A DNA stretch of 23,646 bases, from the NCBI GenBank assembly GCA_964453655.1, contig CAYVSP010000014.1, forward strand, positions 1-23,646. Direction: 5' to 3'. Below are positions 1-8,425 of the stretch, piece after piece (positions within the stretch are counted from its first letter, which is position 1; each line of letters opens with the position of its first letter). The stretch comes from CAYVSP01 sp964453655. Lineage in GTDB: Bacteria > Patescibacteriota > Saccharimonadia > Saccharimonadales > CAYVSP01. Both the position numbers and the translations under genes were made by a program. The notes under the pieces were generated by a model. The model searched no databases. It was not told the DNA's origin and was given only the letters and a program-made list of their open reading frames with translations.

Positions 1-34
1 TTATGCCAGCAGCTTTATAAATATCTTTACTCAT
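1..34 (-). CDS. 5' end of an unidentified gene, cut by the window edge
   Basis: Only eleven codons are visible, reading MSKDIYKAAGI. The ATG at 34 shares an ATGA overlap with the TGA stop of the NUDIX gene just upstream. A Shine-Dalgarno-like AGAGG lies five bases before the ATG, so this is very probably the fourth gene of the polA operon. The fragment is too short to identify the product; a second NUDIX-type protein is possible, but that is a guess. Confidence 0.6.
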   Translation of the reverse strand, partial: MSKDIYKAAGI

Positions 35-585
35 TTCAGCCTCTTTTTAATTTCTACAAGCGCTGTTTCATAAATTAAAGGGTTCCTACCGGCATATTCT
101 TTTGATTTTTTTGGATCTTGTCGTTCTTCTAAAAGCTTATCAATTGAGATTAAGCGAACAGCCGTAAGTTCTTGGTACCTTATCTTTAATTCGTTTGGAT
201 TAAGATTTTTGTGCAAAATGTAGACCCAGCAAAACTCAGGATGTTTTTTACCCGTCACCAACGGCACAACGTCAGAGGTATACTCGACCCTTTCTAGCTC
301 GTTTTCATGAACTTCTAAACCAATTTCTTCCTCAGTTTCACGAATGGCAGTTTTAACTGGACTGTCCCCTGCCGCAATGTGACCAGCTACAGAAACGTCC
401 CAAACATCCGGGAATGACTTTTTATCCTTGGCTCGTAGCTGTAGAAGCACCTCACCTTTATCATTGTAAATCCACACAAAAGACGAGGCATGCCACAGCT
501 CTTTCTCATGAACTTTGGACTTAGGTAAAACTTCTCCGGTTTTGTTGCCTTTTTCATCTAGCACGTCGTACTGCTCTTCTGCCAT
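31..585 (-). CDS. NUDIX hydrolase (isopentenyl-diphosphate isomerase-like / YfcD-like subgroup)
   Basis: This 184-residue protein is a NUDIX hydrolase, a family that cleaves nucleoside diphosphates linked to another moiety or related substrates. The NUDIX box spans about residues 68-90, from GHIAAGD to RETEEEIGL. The catalytic REUXEEXGU half is intact, while the first conserved Glu is Asp74. The N-terminal DVLDEKGNKTG and WHASSFVW segments resemble the subgroup that shares its fold with type I IPP isomerase, so the true substrate cannot be read from the sequence. The ATG at 585 overlaps the TAA stop of the preceding phosphatase by one base (TAATG). A GAGG about ten bases upstream serves as ribosome binding site. 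It is the third gene of the polA operon; a role in nucleotide-pool cleaning would fit beside a DNA polymerase, but that is inferred. Confidence 0.85.
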   Translation of the reverse strand: MAEEQYDVLDEKGNKTGEVLPKSKVHEKELWHASSFVWIYNDKGEVLLQLRAKDKKSFPDVWDVSVAGHIAAGDSPVKTAIRETEEEIGLEVHENELERVEYTSDVVPLVTGKKHPEFCWVYILHKNLNPNELKIRYQELTAVRLISIDKLLEERQDPKKSKEYAGRNPLIYETALVEIKKRLK

Positions 586-1121
586 TACACTTCAACCTCA
601 ATAAAATCAGCATTACTCATTTGTGATGGCGGATCAAATTTATTAACTACTGTTTTGCCTTTTGCCGCTTGAATTAAGTAAAAGCCAGACGAGCCATGGC
701 CTACAACTAGAAGTTTCTCGTTTTGCGTAAGTTTTTTCAGTTTTTTTAAACACCGCTGCATACGCGCTAATAGAGCTGATGTCTTTTCACTTGTGGGTTC
801 TTCATTTGATGTGTAATACCATTCTGTAATGTTCATCTTTGGTTTACCTTCATGGTTGCCGAAGCGTCGCTCTTCAAGTTCTGGAACGACAACTATTTGT
901 TTTACATCTATGCCTAGCTCGCCTGCAATAATTTCGGCTGTTTGTTGAGCCCTTACCATTGGCGAGCACGCAATCTTGGTAACTCCCAGTCCCTCTAGTT
1001 TAGCAGCCGTTTTTGTGGCTTGTTCAATGCCTAGCTTTGTCAGTTTTGTTCTAGGTGTAGCAATTTCACCGGCGGCATTTGCTTCACTCTCTCCATGCCT
1101 AATGAAAATAAATTTGCTCAC
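585..1121 (-). CDS. histidine phosphatase superfamily protein (phosphoglycerate-mutase-like fold)
   Basis: A 178-residue protein of the histidine phosphatase (PGAM-like) superfamily. The catalytic RHGE motif is residues 8-11, with His9 the expected phospho-acceptor. A second arginine sits in SPMVRAQQTAE (Arg57), an acidic residue near Glu81 is the likely proton donor, and the second conserved histidine is His142 in VVGHGSSG. It is shorter than a glycolytic phosphoglycerate mutase (about 230-250 residues), so it is more likely a small-molecule phosphatase; the substrate is unknown. The start is GTG at 1121, overlapping the TAG stop of polA by one base (TAGTG). Such overlaps suggest translational coupling with polA. 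Confidence 0.85.
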   Translation of the reverse strand: MSKFIFIRHGESEANAAGEIATPRTKLTKLGIEQATKTAAKLEGLGVTKIACSPMVRAQQTAEIIAGELGIDVKQIVVVPELEERRFGNHEGKPKMNITEWYYTSNEEPTSEKTSALLARMQRCLKKLKKLTQNEKLLVVGHGSSGFYLIQAAKGKTVVNKFDPPSQMSNADFIEVEV

Positions 1122-3787
1122 TATAGTTCGCCCCAGTTTTTGCCAGTTGAAGTGTCAACCGTTAGCTTAACGGATAGTTTATGGACGTTTTCCATGGTAT
1201 CTTTGAGAAGTTTTGCGGTTTTGTCAGCATCCTTTTCGTCGCATTCTACTATCAAACTGTCGTGAATCTGCAGAAGTACCTTACGGCTTTTGCTCTCCAG
1301 CTTTTTATCAACCGCTATCATAGCCAGTTTCATAATGTCGGCCGCGCTACCCTGGAAAGGCATATTCACAGCTTGGCGCATAGCTGCGTCGCGTACCACG
1401 AAATTAGATGAATGAATATCTGGCGTTGGACGACGTCTACCAAAAATAGTTTCAGTATAGCCTTTAGTTTTTGCCATTTCCTGAACTGAGCCAATGTAAT
1501 CACGCAGTTTTGGACGAACTTCAAAATACTTATCGATAAAATTCTTAGCCTGCTCATAGGTCATACCGGTGGCTTGTACCAAGCCGTGCGTACTGAGACC
1601 GTACATTATGCCAAAATTAACCACCTTGGCCTCACGACGCATATTTTTAGTCACATCTTGCTCCTCGCGGCCGTATACTTCAGCGGCCGTGGCGGTGTGT
1701 ACATCTACGTCACGGTTAAACATATCAATCAGGCGCTTGTCGTTAGATAAGTAAGCCGCCAGGCGAAGTTCAAATTGGGAATAGTCGGCACTCACGAACA
1801 TTTTGCCTTTATCCGCCACAAAAGCCGTCCGGATTTTTTTGCCGAGGTCAGTACGTACCGGAATGTTCTGCAAATTCGGATCATTGGAGCTTAGCCGTCC
1901 AGTCTGGGCAACGGTCAACGCATAGGTAGTGTGCAAGCGTGAATTCTCATCTACCATCTTCGGCATTACATCTACATAGGTGTTTTTGAGTTTGGTAACT
2001 TCACGCCACTGGGTAATCAAATCAATTATGGGGTGGGCGCCGCGTAGTTTATCCAGCTCACTGGCCGCTGTCGAGTAGCCAGTCTTGCCCTTTTTAATGC
2101 CCTCTTTAGGCAGATTTAACTTAGTAAACAGAACTTCGGCTAATTGGGCTGGCGAACCGATATTGAATTCATGGTCGGCATGACCATAAATTTGTTGCTC
2201 AATTTCCAGTACCATGTCATCCAGCTGCTCGCTCATTTCTTTTAGATACTTTGTATCAAGCAGTACGCCCTCATACTCCATGCGCGCCAAAACCGGGATG
2301 ACTGGCCATTCGATCTCCCGGGCCAACTTAACTAGCTTTGGAAGTTTGGCTAATTCACTGGTCTGCTTTTCATACAGTGCAGTGATGACGCCAATTATTT
2401 CAGCAGCGCGGTGCATGAGCTCGCCACTATCCAAATCTTCAAAAGACGAACCCTCATAACTCAAGTCTGATTGAGCCAACTCAGTTAGGGATTGATCGCG
2501 CCGCAAACTATTGAGTAGAAAGGCGCCGATAAGCACATCATGCCCTACTGGGGGCAACGGCACATCAAGTTCCATCAAGACTTTCAAGGTTGATTTCAAG
2601 TCATAGCCAACCAGTGATGTTTTTGCATCAAAAGTTTTATCCAAAAAGTCAGCCACGGCCTTTTTATCAAGCTTGGTCAGATCAAGTAATACTGTTTGTT
2701 TGGCTTCACTGCTCAGGATTAGCACTTGTGGATCACGGCCATGTTTACCCCCTGCCCGAGAATGTATTAAGAGAGCTGGCGTAGCAGGCAGCTTAACTTT
2801 ATTAAGCTCAGCTTGATTAGATACCGTTACATGCTTGCCAATGTTTAATTGGCCGTCAAATTTTTCCTGAGCAGTTGCTTGCTCATCTAAGCTAACTTTC
2901 ATTATCTCCGGCAGTTGCCTGACTAAGCTCTTGAACTGTAGCTTTTGCAGGAGTGCTTGCAGACGCACAGGATCAACTTTGCTGCCATCGACTTCTTTGA
3001 GGTCCAGCTTTATGGGCGCATCCGTCCAAATGGCTGCTAGTTGCTTGCTCAAGTAAGCCGAGTCCTTGCCGGCGACGAGCTTGTTACGGAGGGTTTCTTT
3101 TATGAGTTCAACATTTTCGTAGACGCTGTCTAGGGTTTTATATGCTTTGAGCAGCTCTAACGCTGTCTTTTCGCCTACTCCCGGCACGCCGGGAATGTTA
3201 TCTGAGCTGTCGCCTTTGAGGGCTTTCAGATCTAAAAATTGTTCCGGCGTTATGCCGTACTTCAAAATAAATGTTTCAGGCCGGAATAATTCAATGTTTG
3301 ATAAACCTTTTTTTAGTGCATAGACGTGAACTTTAGGATGTACCAGTTGAAGCATGTCCAAATCGGACGTTATAAGCATGGTGTCAATGTTCTTAGCGGC
3401 AGCTTGGATGGCTAATGTTCCCATAATGTCATCAGCTTCGTAATCATCCAGCTCGTACAGAGGCCAGCCGAATGCTTCGAGCAACTCATGAAGTATTGGA
3501 ATTTGTTCATAAAAGTCCGGTGGCGCCGGCTTACGACCGGCTTTGTACTCAGGATAGAGTTTTAAACGTTTGCGGATATTAGTTTTGGGCTTATCCCAAG
3601 CCACGCAAACATAATCCGGCTTAAGACGGCGCAGTACTTCCAGCGCCATAGTGGCAAAGCCAAAAACTCCGCCTGTCGGCTTACCGTCAGGCGTGCTCAA
3701 ATTTGGCATGGCATAGTAGCCACGATAAAACACGCTCTTACCGTCAATAATCGCCAGCTTCTTAGGAGCTGCTTTCACCTCAACCAT
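1121..3787 (-). CDS. polA: DNA polymerase I
   Basis: An 888-residue family A DNA polymerase, close to the usual length. It fills gaps and removes RNA primers during replication and repair. The N-terminal 5'-3' exonuclease is complete: DGKSVFYRGYYA near residue 15, the DDYEADD acidic cluster, TSDLDMLQL, and LKGDSSDNIPGVPGVG followed by the helix-hairpin-helix. The middle region lacks the DxE signature of a proofreading exonuclease (the strand reads ALLIHSRAGG), so 3'-5' activity is probably lost, as in Taq polymerase. Polymerase motif A is DYSQFELR (Asp668), motif B is RREAKVVNFGIMYG and motif C is QIHDSLIVE (Asp843). In motif C the usual Glu after Asp is Ser844. The ATG at 3787 lies six bases after a TATACT box with no Shine-Dalgarno site, suggesting a leaderless mRNA. 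It heads a four-gene operon. Confidence 0.97.
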   Translation of the reverse strand: MVEVKAAPKKLAIIDGKSVFYRGYYAMPNLSTPDGKPTGGVFGFATMALEVLRRLKPDYVCVAWDKPKTNIRKRLKLYPEYKAGRKPAPPDFYEQIPILHELLEAFGWPLYELDDYEADDIMGTLAIQAAAKNIDTMLITSDLDMLQLVHPKVHVYALKKGLSNIELFRPETFILKYGITPEQFLDLKALKGDSSDNIPGVPGVGEKTALELLKAYKTLDSVYENVELIKETLRNKLVAGKDSAYLSKQLAAIWTDAPIKLDLKEVDGSKVDPVRLQALLQKLQFKSLVRQLPEIMKVSLDEQATAQEKFDGQLNIGKHVTVSNQAELNKVKLPATPALLIHSRAGGKHGRDPQVLILSSEAKQTVLLDLTKLDKKAVADFLDKTFDAKTSLVGYDLKSTLKVLMELDVPLPPVGHDVLIGAFLLNSLRRDQSLTELAQSDLSYEGSSFEDLDSGELMHRAAEIIGVITALYEKQTSELAKLPKLVKLAREIEWPVIPVLARMEYEGVLLDTKYLKEMSEQLDDMVLEIEQQIYGHADHEFNIGSPAQLAEVLFTKLNLPKEGIKKGKTGYSTAASELDKLRGAHPIIDLITQWREVTKLKNTYVDVMPKMVDENSRLHTTYALTVAQTGRLSSNDPNLQNIPVRTDLGKKIRTAFVADKGKMFVSADYSQFELRLAAYLSNDKRLIDMFNRDVDVHTATAAEVYGREEQDVTKNMRREAKVVNFGIMYGLSTHGLVQATGMTYEQAKNFIDKYFEVRPKLRDYIGSVQEMAKTKGYTETIFGRRRPTPDIHSSNFVVRDAAMRQAVNMPFQGSAADIMKLAMIAVDKKLESKSRKVLLQIHDSLIVECDEKDADKTAKLLKDTMENVHKLSVKLTVDTSTGKNWGEL

Positions 3788-3793
3788 AGCTTA

Positions 3794-3799
3794 AGTATA
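3794..3799 (-). promoter_or_regulatory. -10 box of the polA operon
   Basis: TATACT ends six bases before the polA ATG. Transcription starting at the usual distance would begin at or next to the start codon. No good -35 box is visible. Confidence 0.5.
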
Positions 3800-3849
3800 G
3801 CGTTACTGAGGCAGTTATGGCATATTTTTGCCTACTGCGTAGTTTTTAT

Positions 3850-4527
3850 TTACGGTGAGCCCTCCACATAAAGATAGCAGCTTGGGGCAGGTGCGCAGCT
3901 TTTTACGTCAAGCAGCATGCCGGCTTGGTTTGTAAGGTAGGTTACTACTACGTTGTTATGATCCTGGCCGTCAGTGCCTGGATAACTTTGGTAGCTAATA
4001 TCACGGCGGTACTCACTCGGTGCCCGGTAGTTCGGGTCAGTGAAATCATAGTGACTGTCATCATAATGTATACTGACCGGGCCAGCATCTACACAGTGGT
4101 CTAGAATTTTGAATGAGTGCCCAATAGCAATATTATCAGGATCCCTAAGTGCTGGATCTGTTTCGGCCTGGCGTGCAATATCTTTAAGATTAAACGCATA
4201 AACCTGGTTCATAAACCATTCGTTATCATGCAGACCAGCAGTTGTTAAAGCAAAAACCGTATTGCCAGCTTGAATTGTCCGCTCACTGTAGCTACAACTT
4301 AGCGTCCATCCATTTGGGCTAAAGGCGGCCACATCTGGCCCAAGCGTAGTCGTGGTTTCAGGAGCTGGCACAGCAGCCACGGGTGGTGCGCTAGAAGATT
4401 TAGCATCGGTGTGACTATCGCCACCTGGGGTGCAGGCTGAAAGCGCAAGAGCTGTGACCATTGCAAGCACCCTTGTTCCTGAACGAACTCGACGATTCCC
4501 ACCCCTACGACCAGGGTCCCTATTCAT
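3850..4527 (-). CDS. predicted lipoprotein of unknown function
   Basis: A secreted, lipid-anchored protein. A basic N-terminus rich in Arg and Gly is followed by a hydrophobic segment and a clean lipobox, ALALSAC, with the acceptor cysteine at residue 32 when counted from the ATG at 4527. After the cysteine comes a Ser/Thr/Ala/Pro-rich spacer of about 40 residues, then a globular domain of about 150 residues. Four further cysteines (in LSCSY, LDHCVD, KSCAP and PSCYL) could form disulfides outside the cell. The open frame also extends two codons upstream to a TTG at 4533. I prefer the ATG because a TAAAAT -10 box lies exactly six bases before it, with CTGAAA 18 bases further up. No family is recognised. 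It is transcribed alone. Confidence 0.75.
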   Translation of the reverse strand: MNRDPGRRGGNRRVRSGTRVLAMVTALALSACTPGGDSHTDAKSSSAPPVAAVPAPETTTTLGPDVAAFSPNGWTLSCSYSERTIQAGNTVFALTTAGLHDNEWFMNQVYAFNLKDIARQAETDPALRDPDNIAIGHSFKILDHCVDAGPVSIHYDDSHYDFTDPNYRAPSEYRRDISYQSYPGTDGQDHNNVVVTYLTNQAGMLLDVKSCAPAPSCYLYVEGSP

Positions 4528-4533
4528 GGACAA

Positions 4534-4563
4534 ATTTTAACATATATTGCTACGTTTTTTCAG
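4534..4563 (-). promoter_or_regulatory. promoter of the lipoprotein gene
   Basis: The -10 box is TAAAAT (4539-4534) and the -35 box is CTGAAA (4563-4558), with an 18-base spacer. The -10 ends six bases before the ATG at 4527 and there is no Shine-Dalgarno site, so a leaderless transcript is expected. Confidence 0.45.
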
Positions 4564-4579
4564 ATATAACAAGTATACG

Positions 4580-5242
4580 CTAGCCTACTGGTTTTGGTTC
4601 GAACGCGGTAACTAAGTCGCAATCAAGCATTTGGGCTGTAAGTGCCAGTTTCTCAAGAGTTTCATATTGACAATTACGATTTGAGGTAGCCCGCAGTTCT
4701 GTGCGAAGTTCACGAACACAGGATTCTTCCAGCCACCGCACAAAATGTCCTACATAAAATGGCTGAGTGCCAGTAATGCCTGCGAAAGTTTTTACGCGCT
4801 CAGTTATTTCTCCATCTCCTATTGCTGGATTGTCATAGCCCAAGGCTAAATGAAGCTCGCTTACCACAAGACTAAAAGTCTGATCTAATGTACCTTCGCT
4901 CCTGTCTCTTAAAGTACTATCAGTTGAGCCTTTAAACGCTGGCTCGTGATCTAATAAACTTAGGCAGAGTTGGCTTCCAACGGACTCTGCAACGGCGGAA
5001 CATCGTGCCACTGCAGAATATCTTTTATTAAAATAGAGTTTGTTAGGAATATCTCTTTCCCAACTGTTAATTAATGCAACGTGCCTCTGTGGATTTAGTC
5101 CAAGTCGGTCAGCTATGCATTCTAAGGTACCTACAGTTGAACGAGCAAGAACATCTTCACGAGCTCCCACGAGAGCACGTTTTAAATTGTCTTCAGCACG
5201 CGCCGTAAAAGGTCTATCTGGATCAACATAAAACTCGGACAT
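4580..5242 (-). CDS. hypothetical protein, soluble and mainly helical
   Basis: A 220-residue protein that I do not recognise. It has no signal peptide or membrane segment, so it is probably cytoplasmic. It is rich in Arg, Glu and Leu and reads as mostly alpha-helical. The stretch TLECIADRLGLNPQRH (about residues 39-54) could be a helix-turn-helix, but no known DNA-binding family is evident. It contains five scattered cysteines without a CxxC pair. The ATG at 5242 has no Shine-Dalgarno site; TACTAT lies seven bases upstream, with TTGCAT 16 bases before that, a plausible leaderless promoter. It stands alone between the lipoprotein and kinase-like genes. Confidence 0.7.
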   Translation of the reverse strand: MSEFYVDPDRPFTARAEDNLKRALVGAREDVLARSTVGTLECIADRLGLNPQRHVALINSWERDIPNKLYFNKRYSAVARCSAVAESVGSQLCLSLLDHEPAFKGSTDSTLRDRSEGTLDQTFSLVVSELHLALGYDNPAIGDGEITERVKTFAGITGTQPFYVGHFVRWLEESCVRELRTELRATSNRNCQYETLEKLALTAQMLDCDLVTAFEPKPVG

Positions 5243-5288
5243 AGCGACTATAGTAATACACCTCTGTTAGAATGCAAGCATAAGCTTA

Positions 5289-5891
5289 TTACTTGTCAGT
5301 TAGGCTGACAATAAGATTTTGTGCATCTGCTAAGAAAACTTCAATATTATTTCCATTATTTTCCAACGTTTTGGTGGCATTCTGCTTAACATAACTAATG
5401 TTCATCTGTGCTTCCTTGGGAACGCCTGGTTGGGGCTCCCATTGCAATGCTTCTTGCCTTTTAAACTCCTGTAACGATATACGCGCTTCGCCTTCCCGCA
5501 AGTGTTCTATATTACGTTGGTAGCGAACTTCATCACTGGATTCAACCCAAATAAGTTCGCCACCATGGGACAAAATCCAATCTACCTCAACTGGTGCGCG
5601 AACACTAAAAAGGACCAAGCCTTTATAATTTGATCCCTCAGCTTGCTTTTGCTCAAATTCTTTCAACGCGGCCTTTAGAATTACATCAGCTCCACCCATA
5701 TCACGTAGCCAATTAGATGTTTCTGTCATATTGGCAACTGAAATTGGATCTGTTTTATCTTTGTGTCGTTCACGGGAATGCATCCTAGTAAAATCACCAA
5801 ATGAAAAACCAAAATAGCCAGACTTAATAAACAATTCAGCCAATGTGTCTTTTCCACTTCGTGGCAAACCGCCAATTCCAATAATTTTCAC
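5289..5891 (-). CDS. P-loop NTPase, (deoxy)nucleotide- or dephospho-CoA-kinase-like
   Basis: A 200-residue cytoplasmic P-loop protein. The phosphate-binding loop GLPRSGKDT starts at residue 8 and has the GKDT form seen in dephospho-CoA kinases, AAA_18 proteins and phage-type deoxynucleoside monophosphate kinases. LVLFSVRAPVEVDWI fits the second strand of such kinases. DEVRYQRNIEHLREGEARISLQEF resembles their lid region, with arginines that would contact phosphate. The substrate cannot be decided. The start is GTG at 5891; an extended -10 (TGG then TAGAGT) ends six bases before it and no Shine-Dalgarno site is seen. It is divergent from the HELGH gene across a 73-bp gap. Confidence 0.75.
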   Translation of the reverse strand: MKIIGIGGLPRSGKDTLAELFIKSGYFGFSFGDFTRMHSRERHKDKTDPISVANMTETSNWLRDMGGADVILKAALKEFEQKQAEGSNYKGLVLFSVRAPVEVDWILSHGGELIWVESSDEVRYQRNIEHLREGEARISLQEFKRQEALQWEPQPGVPKEAQMNISYVKQNATKTLENNGNNIEVFLADAQNLIVSLTDK

Positions 5892-5929
5892 AGTGTTACT
5901 CTACCATAACAAAGACCGGCTCCTTGCTA

Positions 5930-5958
5930 TTGATTTATAGAATATAATATGTTATAAA
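5930..5958 (+). promoter_or_regulatory. promoter of the HELGH protein gene
   Basis: TTGATT at 5930-5935 and TATAAA at 5953-5958 are separated by 17 bases. Six bases (TAGCTA) then lead straight to the ATG, with no Shine-Dalgarno site, so the mRNA is probably leaderless. Confidence 0.6.
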
Positions 5959-5964
5959 TAGCTA

Positions 5965-7152
5965 ATGCCGCAGGATCATGTGGAGTCTGGGACTCATTGG
6001 CTTAGAAATCAGCTTTTGAAGTATATTGCTGTTGGTGCAGCATCTGCAGTTGGCTTGGTTTCAATTGGAGTTGAAATTGGCAAAAGCACGGTTGAAGATC
6101 GCTCGCTACCGGCCCCTGCTCCAGTGGAACAAAAAGACCCCAATACCTTAGCTACCGAAGAAGCTGAACAGCTTTTGCAAACTTACGATAGCTTGCCTGC
6201 CTTTTATGAAATATGGCGACCGGAACTCATTAATAAAAATACTGAAGATCGATTAAGTGTTCAAGGTCTCGCTCATAAATTGTATGGGCTACACTTTCTC
6301 TCCCCCGATAAGGTTAGTGATGATAAAGGAAATTATTATAAAGAGTTAAGTGACGCGCCTGATAAAGTCAGTAGTTTAGAGATTGCAAACCGTTTGGTTG
6401 AACCATTTGGTTTCCGCTTTGAATTACCTACTTACAAGATACCATTTGACGTTAATGACCCTAGCAAAACCATCAATCCTATACCCAATGAAGCGCTTTC
6501 AGTAGACGATCTGAAAGACTGGCTAATTACTCAAGTTAATAATTTGCAATTCACGCCGATAGAACTGGCCCAGCTTGCTCAATTACGGACAGTATACTTA
6601 GTAAATGATTTTTCCTCACCCTATACTGCCGGTTATGCAGACATTCCTGGTAACGGACTCTACATTGGCCTGAATCTCATATTGTCTGGCGAAGACGGCC
6701 AGGACAGGAATGTATTCTTCCATGAGCTAGGGCATCTTATCCGTGCTCGATTGATAGCTTTGGGCCTAATAAATGACGACCTTCTAACAGCTTTAGCGGT
6801 ACAGCCCACTGAGTTAACTGGCAGTGACTGTATAACATTGGCCAATTATGATCGCATTGACGCAGCTAAAAATAACGGTGAGCAGACTGCGGCTCTCGTG
6901 GCACGTATCATGCGCTCGGAACCACTGAAACCAGAAGGTCGTAATGGACTGGGACTTTCCACTGCTTACTTGTTGGACGCGCTCAAAAAAGCTATGCCTG
7001 GTGTCGATATCGCCACCTATCTTATGGGCATGATGAAAAGTACAGATTGGACCATGCACGACGAGCAATCAAAACAAATTGACGCCACCTGGCAAGCCTG
7101 TGAACAGCAGGGAGCTTCACCTACGACCACCGTGGGTGCCAATGCAAACTAA
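5965..7152 (+). CDS. membrane-anchored putative zinc metalloprotease (HELGH motif)
   Basis: A 395-residue protein with one hydrophobic segment near residues 15-39, preceded by a short basic stretch, so the bulk of the protein is probably outside the membrane. A proline-rich linker follows. The key feature is VFFHELGHLIRA: the HExxH zinc-binding motif sits at residues 253-257. A candidate third ligand is Glu306 in NGEQTAALVARIM, about 50 residues downstream, as in gluzincin-type proteases; this assignment is inferred. The rest resembles no family I can name, and the C-terminus is a Thr/Ala-rich tail. It is convergent with rpoD, whose stop lies only two bases away, and divergent from the kinase-like gene. 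A role in surface proteolysis is plausible but unproven. Confidence 0.75.
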   Translation: MPQDHVESGTHWLRNQLLKYIAVGAASAVGLVSIGVEIGKSTVEDRSLPAPAPVEQKDPNTLATEEAEQLLQTYDSLPAFYEIWRPELINKNTEDRLSVQGLAHKLYGLHFLSPDKVSDDKGNYYKELSDAPDKVSSLEIANRLVEPFGFRFELPTYKIPFDVNDPSKTINPIPNEALSVDDLKDWLITQVNNLQFTPIELAQLAQLRTVYLVNDFSSPYTAGYADIPGNGLYIGLNLILSGEDGQDRNVFFHELGHLIRARLIALGLINDDLLTALAVQPTELTGSDCITLANYDRIDAAKNNGEQTAALVARIMRSEPLKPEGRNGLGLSTAYLLDALKKAMPGVDIATYLMGMMKSTDWTMHDEQSKQIDATWQACEQQGASPTTTVGANAN

Positions 7153-7154
7153 GA

Positions 7155-8425
7155 CTATTTAATGTAGTCGTGCAGTTTTTTGGCGTCTTTGTGTTTGCGC
7201 AGTTTGGCTAAAGCTTTAGCTTCTATCTGACGAATACGCTCACGGGTAACAGAAAACTCCTGCCCTACTTCCTCTAGAGTGTGATTTTTGCCGTCTTCCA
7301 GGCCGAAGCGTAGTTTCAAAATCTTTTGTTCACGTTCAGTTAATGAACCAAGCATATCTTTTACATGCTCCTTCAAGAGTTGGCCGGTGGCTGATTCTTC
7401 CGGGCTGACAGTATCTTCATCAACGATAAAGTCGCCAAGCACAGAATCTTCCTCGTCATCACGCACACTTGCGTCAAGGCTGGAAATGTCTTGCTTGATT
7501 TTCATGATGTGTTCAACCTTATCAACATCAATCTCCATGGCCTGGGCAATTTCTTCATTGGTCGGCTCGCGATTTAGTTCTTGGGTAAGACGCCGCTGAG
7601 TACGAAGTAATTTATTGATGGTTTCTACCATGTGCACCGGAATACGGATGGTCCGGGCTTGGTCAGCAATAGCGCGGGTAATAGCCTGGCGAATCCACCA
7701 GGTGGCATAGGTCGAAAACTTGAAGCCCTTGTCCGGATCAAACTTCTCAACTGCCCTCAGTAGACCGGTGTTGCCTTCTTGGATAAGATCTAATAGATCT
7801 AACCCTCGGCCGACGTAGCGCTTAGCAATCGAAACGACCAGACGCATGTTGGCTTCGGCCATTTTATCTTTGGCACCCTTGTTACCGGCTACAACCCTTT
7901 TAGCTAAGGCTAGCTCTTCTTCGGCAGATAAAAGTGGAATTTTACCAATTTCACGCAAGTATAAGCGGACTGAGTCATCAGCAATATCATCTAAGTAAAC
8001 TTGCTCCTCAAGAGCAGTTTCTTCTGTGTCATCCTTTGTCCACTCGGTGGCTTCTGGTTCGTTAGCACCAACAATCTGCAAACCATTATCGGCTAGTTCG
8101 GTGTAGAGCGCGTCCAATATATCAANNNNNNNNNNNNNNNNNNNNNNNNNNNNNNNNNNNNNNNNNNNNNNNNNNNNNNNNNNNNNNNNNNNNNNNNNNN
8201 NNNNNNNNNNNNNNNNNNNNNNNNNACAATCTGCAAACCATTATCGGCTAGTTCGGTGTAGAGCGCGTCCAATATATCAACGTTTTCCGGCGTATCTGGA
8301 ATTTTGGCAAAAATGTCACGTTGATCAATCTGGCCATCTTTCTTAGCTTTCTCGAATAGTTCCTGCTTTAAAGCTTCTTGCGCGTGGGTATCTTGTGTAT
8401 CTTCGGTGGTTGTATTATTCGCCAT
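7155..8425 (-). CDS. rpoD: primary RNA polymerase sigma factor (interrupted only by a scaffold gap)
   Basis: The housekeeping sigma-70 factor. Region 1.2/2.1 starts at SVRLYLREIGKIPLLSAEEELALAKRV. Region 2 contains MRLVVSIAKRYVGRGLDLLDLIQEG and the -10-recognition stretch FSTYATWWIRQAI. Region 3 follows RTIRIPVHMVE. Region 4 has LTEREQKILKLRFGL and the helix-turn-helix TLEEVGQEFSVTRERIRQIEAKAL. The reading frame is broken by 100 Ns, but the 55 bases on each side of the gap are identical. Merging the two copies gives one continuous frame of 371 residues, a normal short sigma-A. The ATG at 8425 has a strong Shine-Dalgarno (GGGAGG, about six bases upstream) and overlaps the end of dnaG by 11 bases, so the two genes are co-transcribed as in the classical macromolecular-synthesis operon. 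Confidence 0.95.
8071..8125. repeat. first copy of a 55-bp exact direct repeat flanking the gap
   Basis: This stretch is identical to 8226-8280 and lies directly against the N run. It encodes the same rpoD residues (ending ALYTELADNGLQI on the minus strand), so the copy is best explained as unmerged contig ends. Confidence 0.95.
8126..8225. other. assembly gap of 100 Ns
   Basis: Exactly 100 Ns, a common arbitrary placeholder length used in scaffolding. Because its flanks are identical, the real gap is probably zero or negative and no sequence need be missing. Confidence 0.97.
8226..8280. repeat. second copy of the 55-bp exact direct repeat
   Basis: Identical to 8071-8125. Removing one copy and the Ns restores a single in-frame rpoD gene. 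Confidence 0.95.

Noticed and set aside
8093..8425. A separate small gene containing a run of unknown residues beside a truncated sigma factor
   Set aside because: It is the N-terminus of rpoD read through the N run; the identical 55-bp flanks show that it is one gene.
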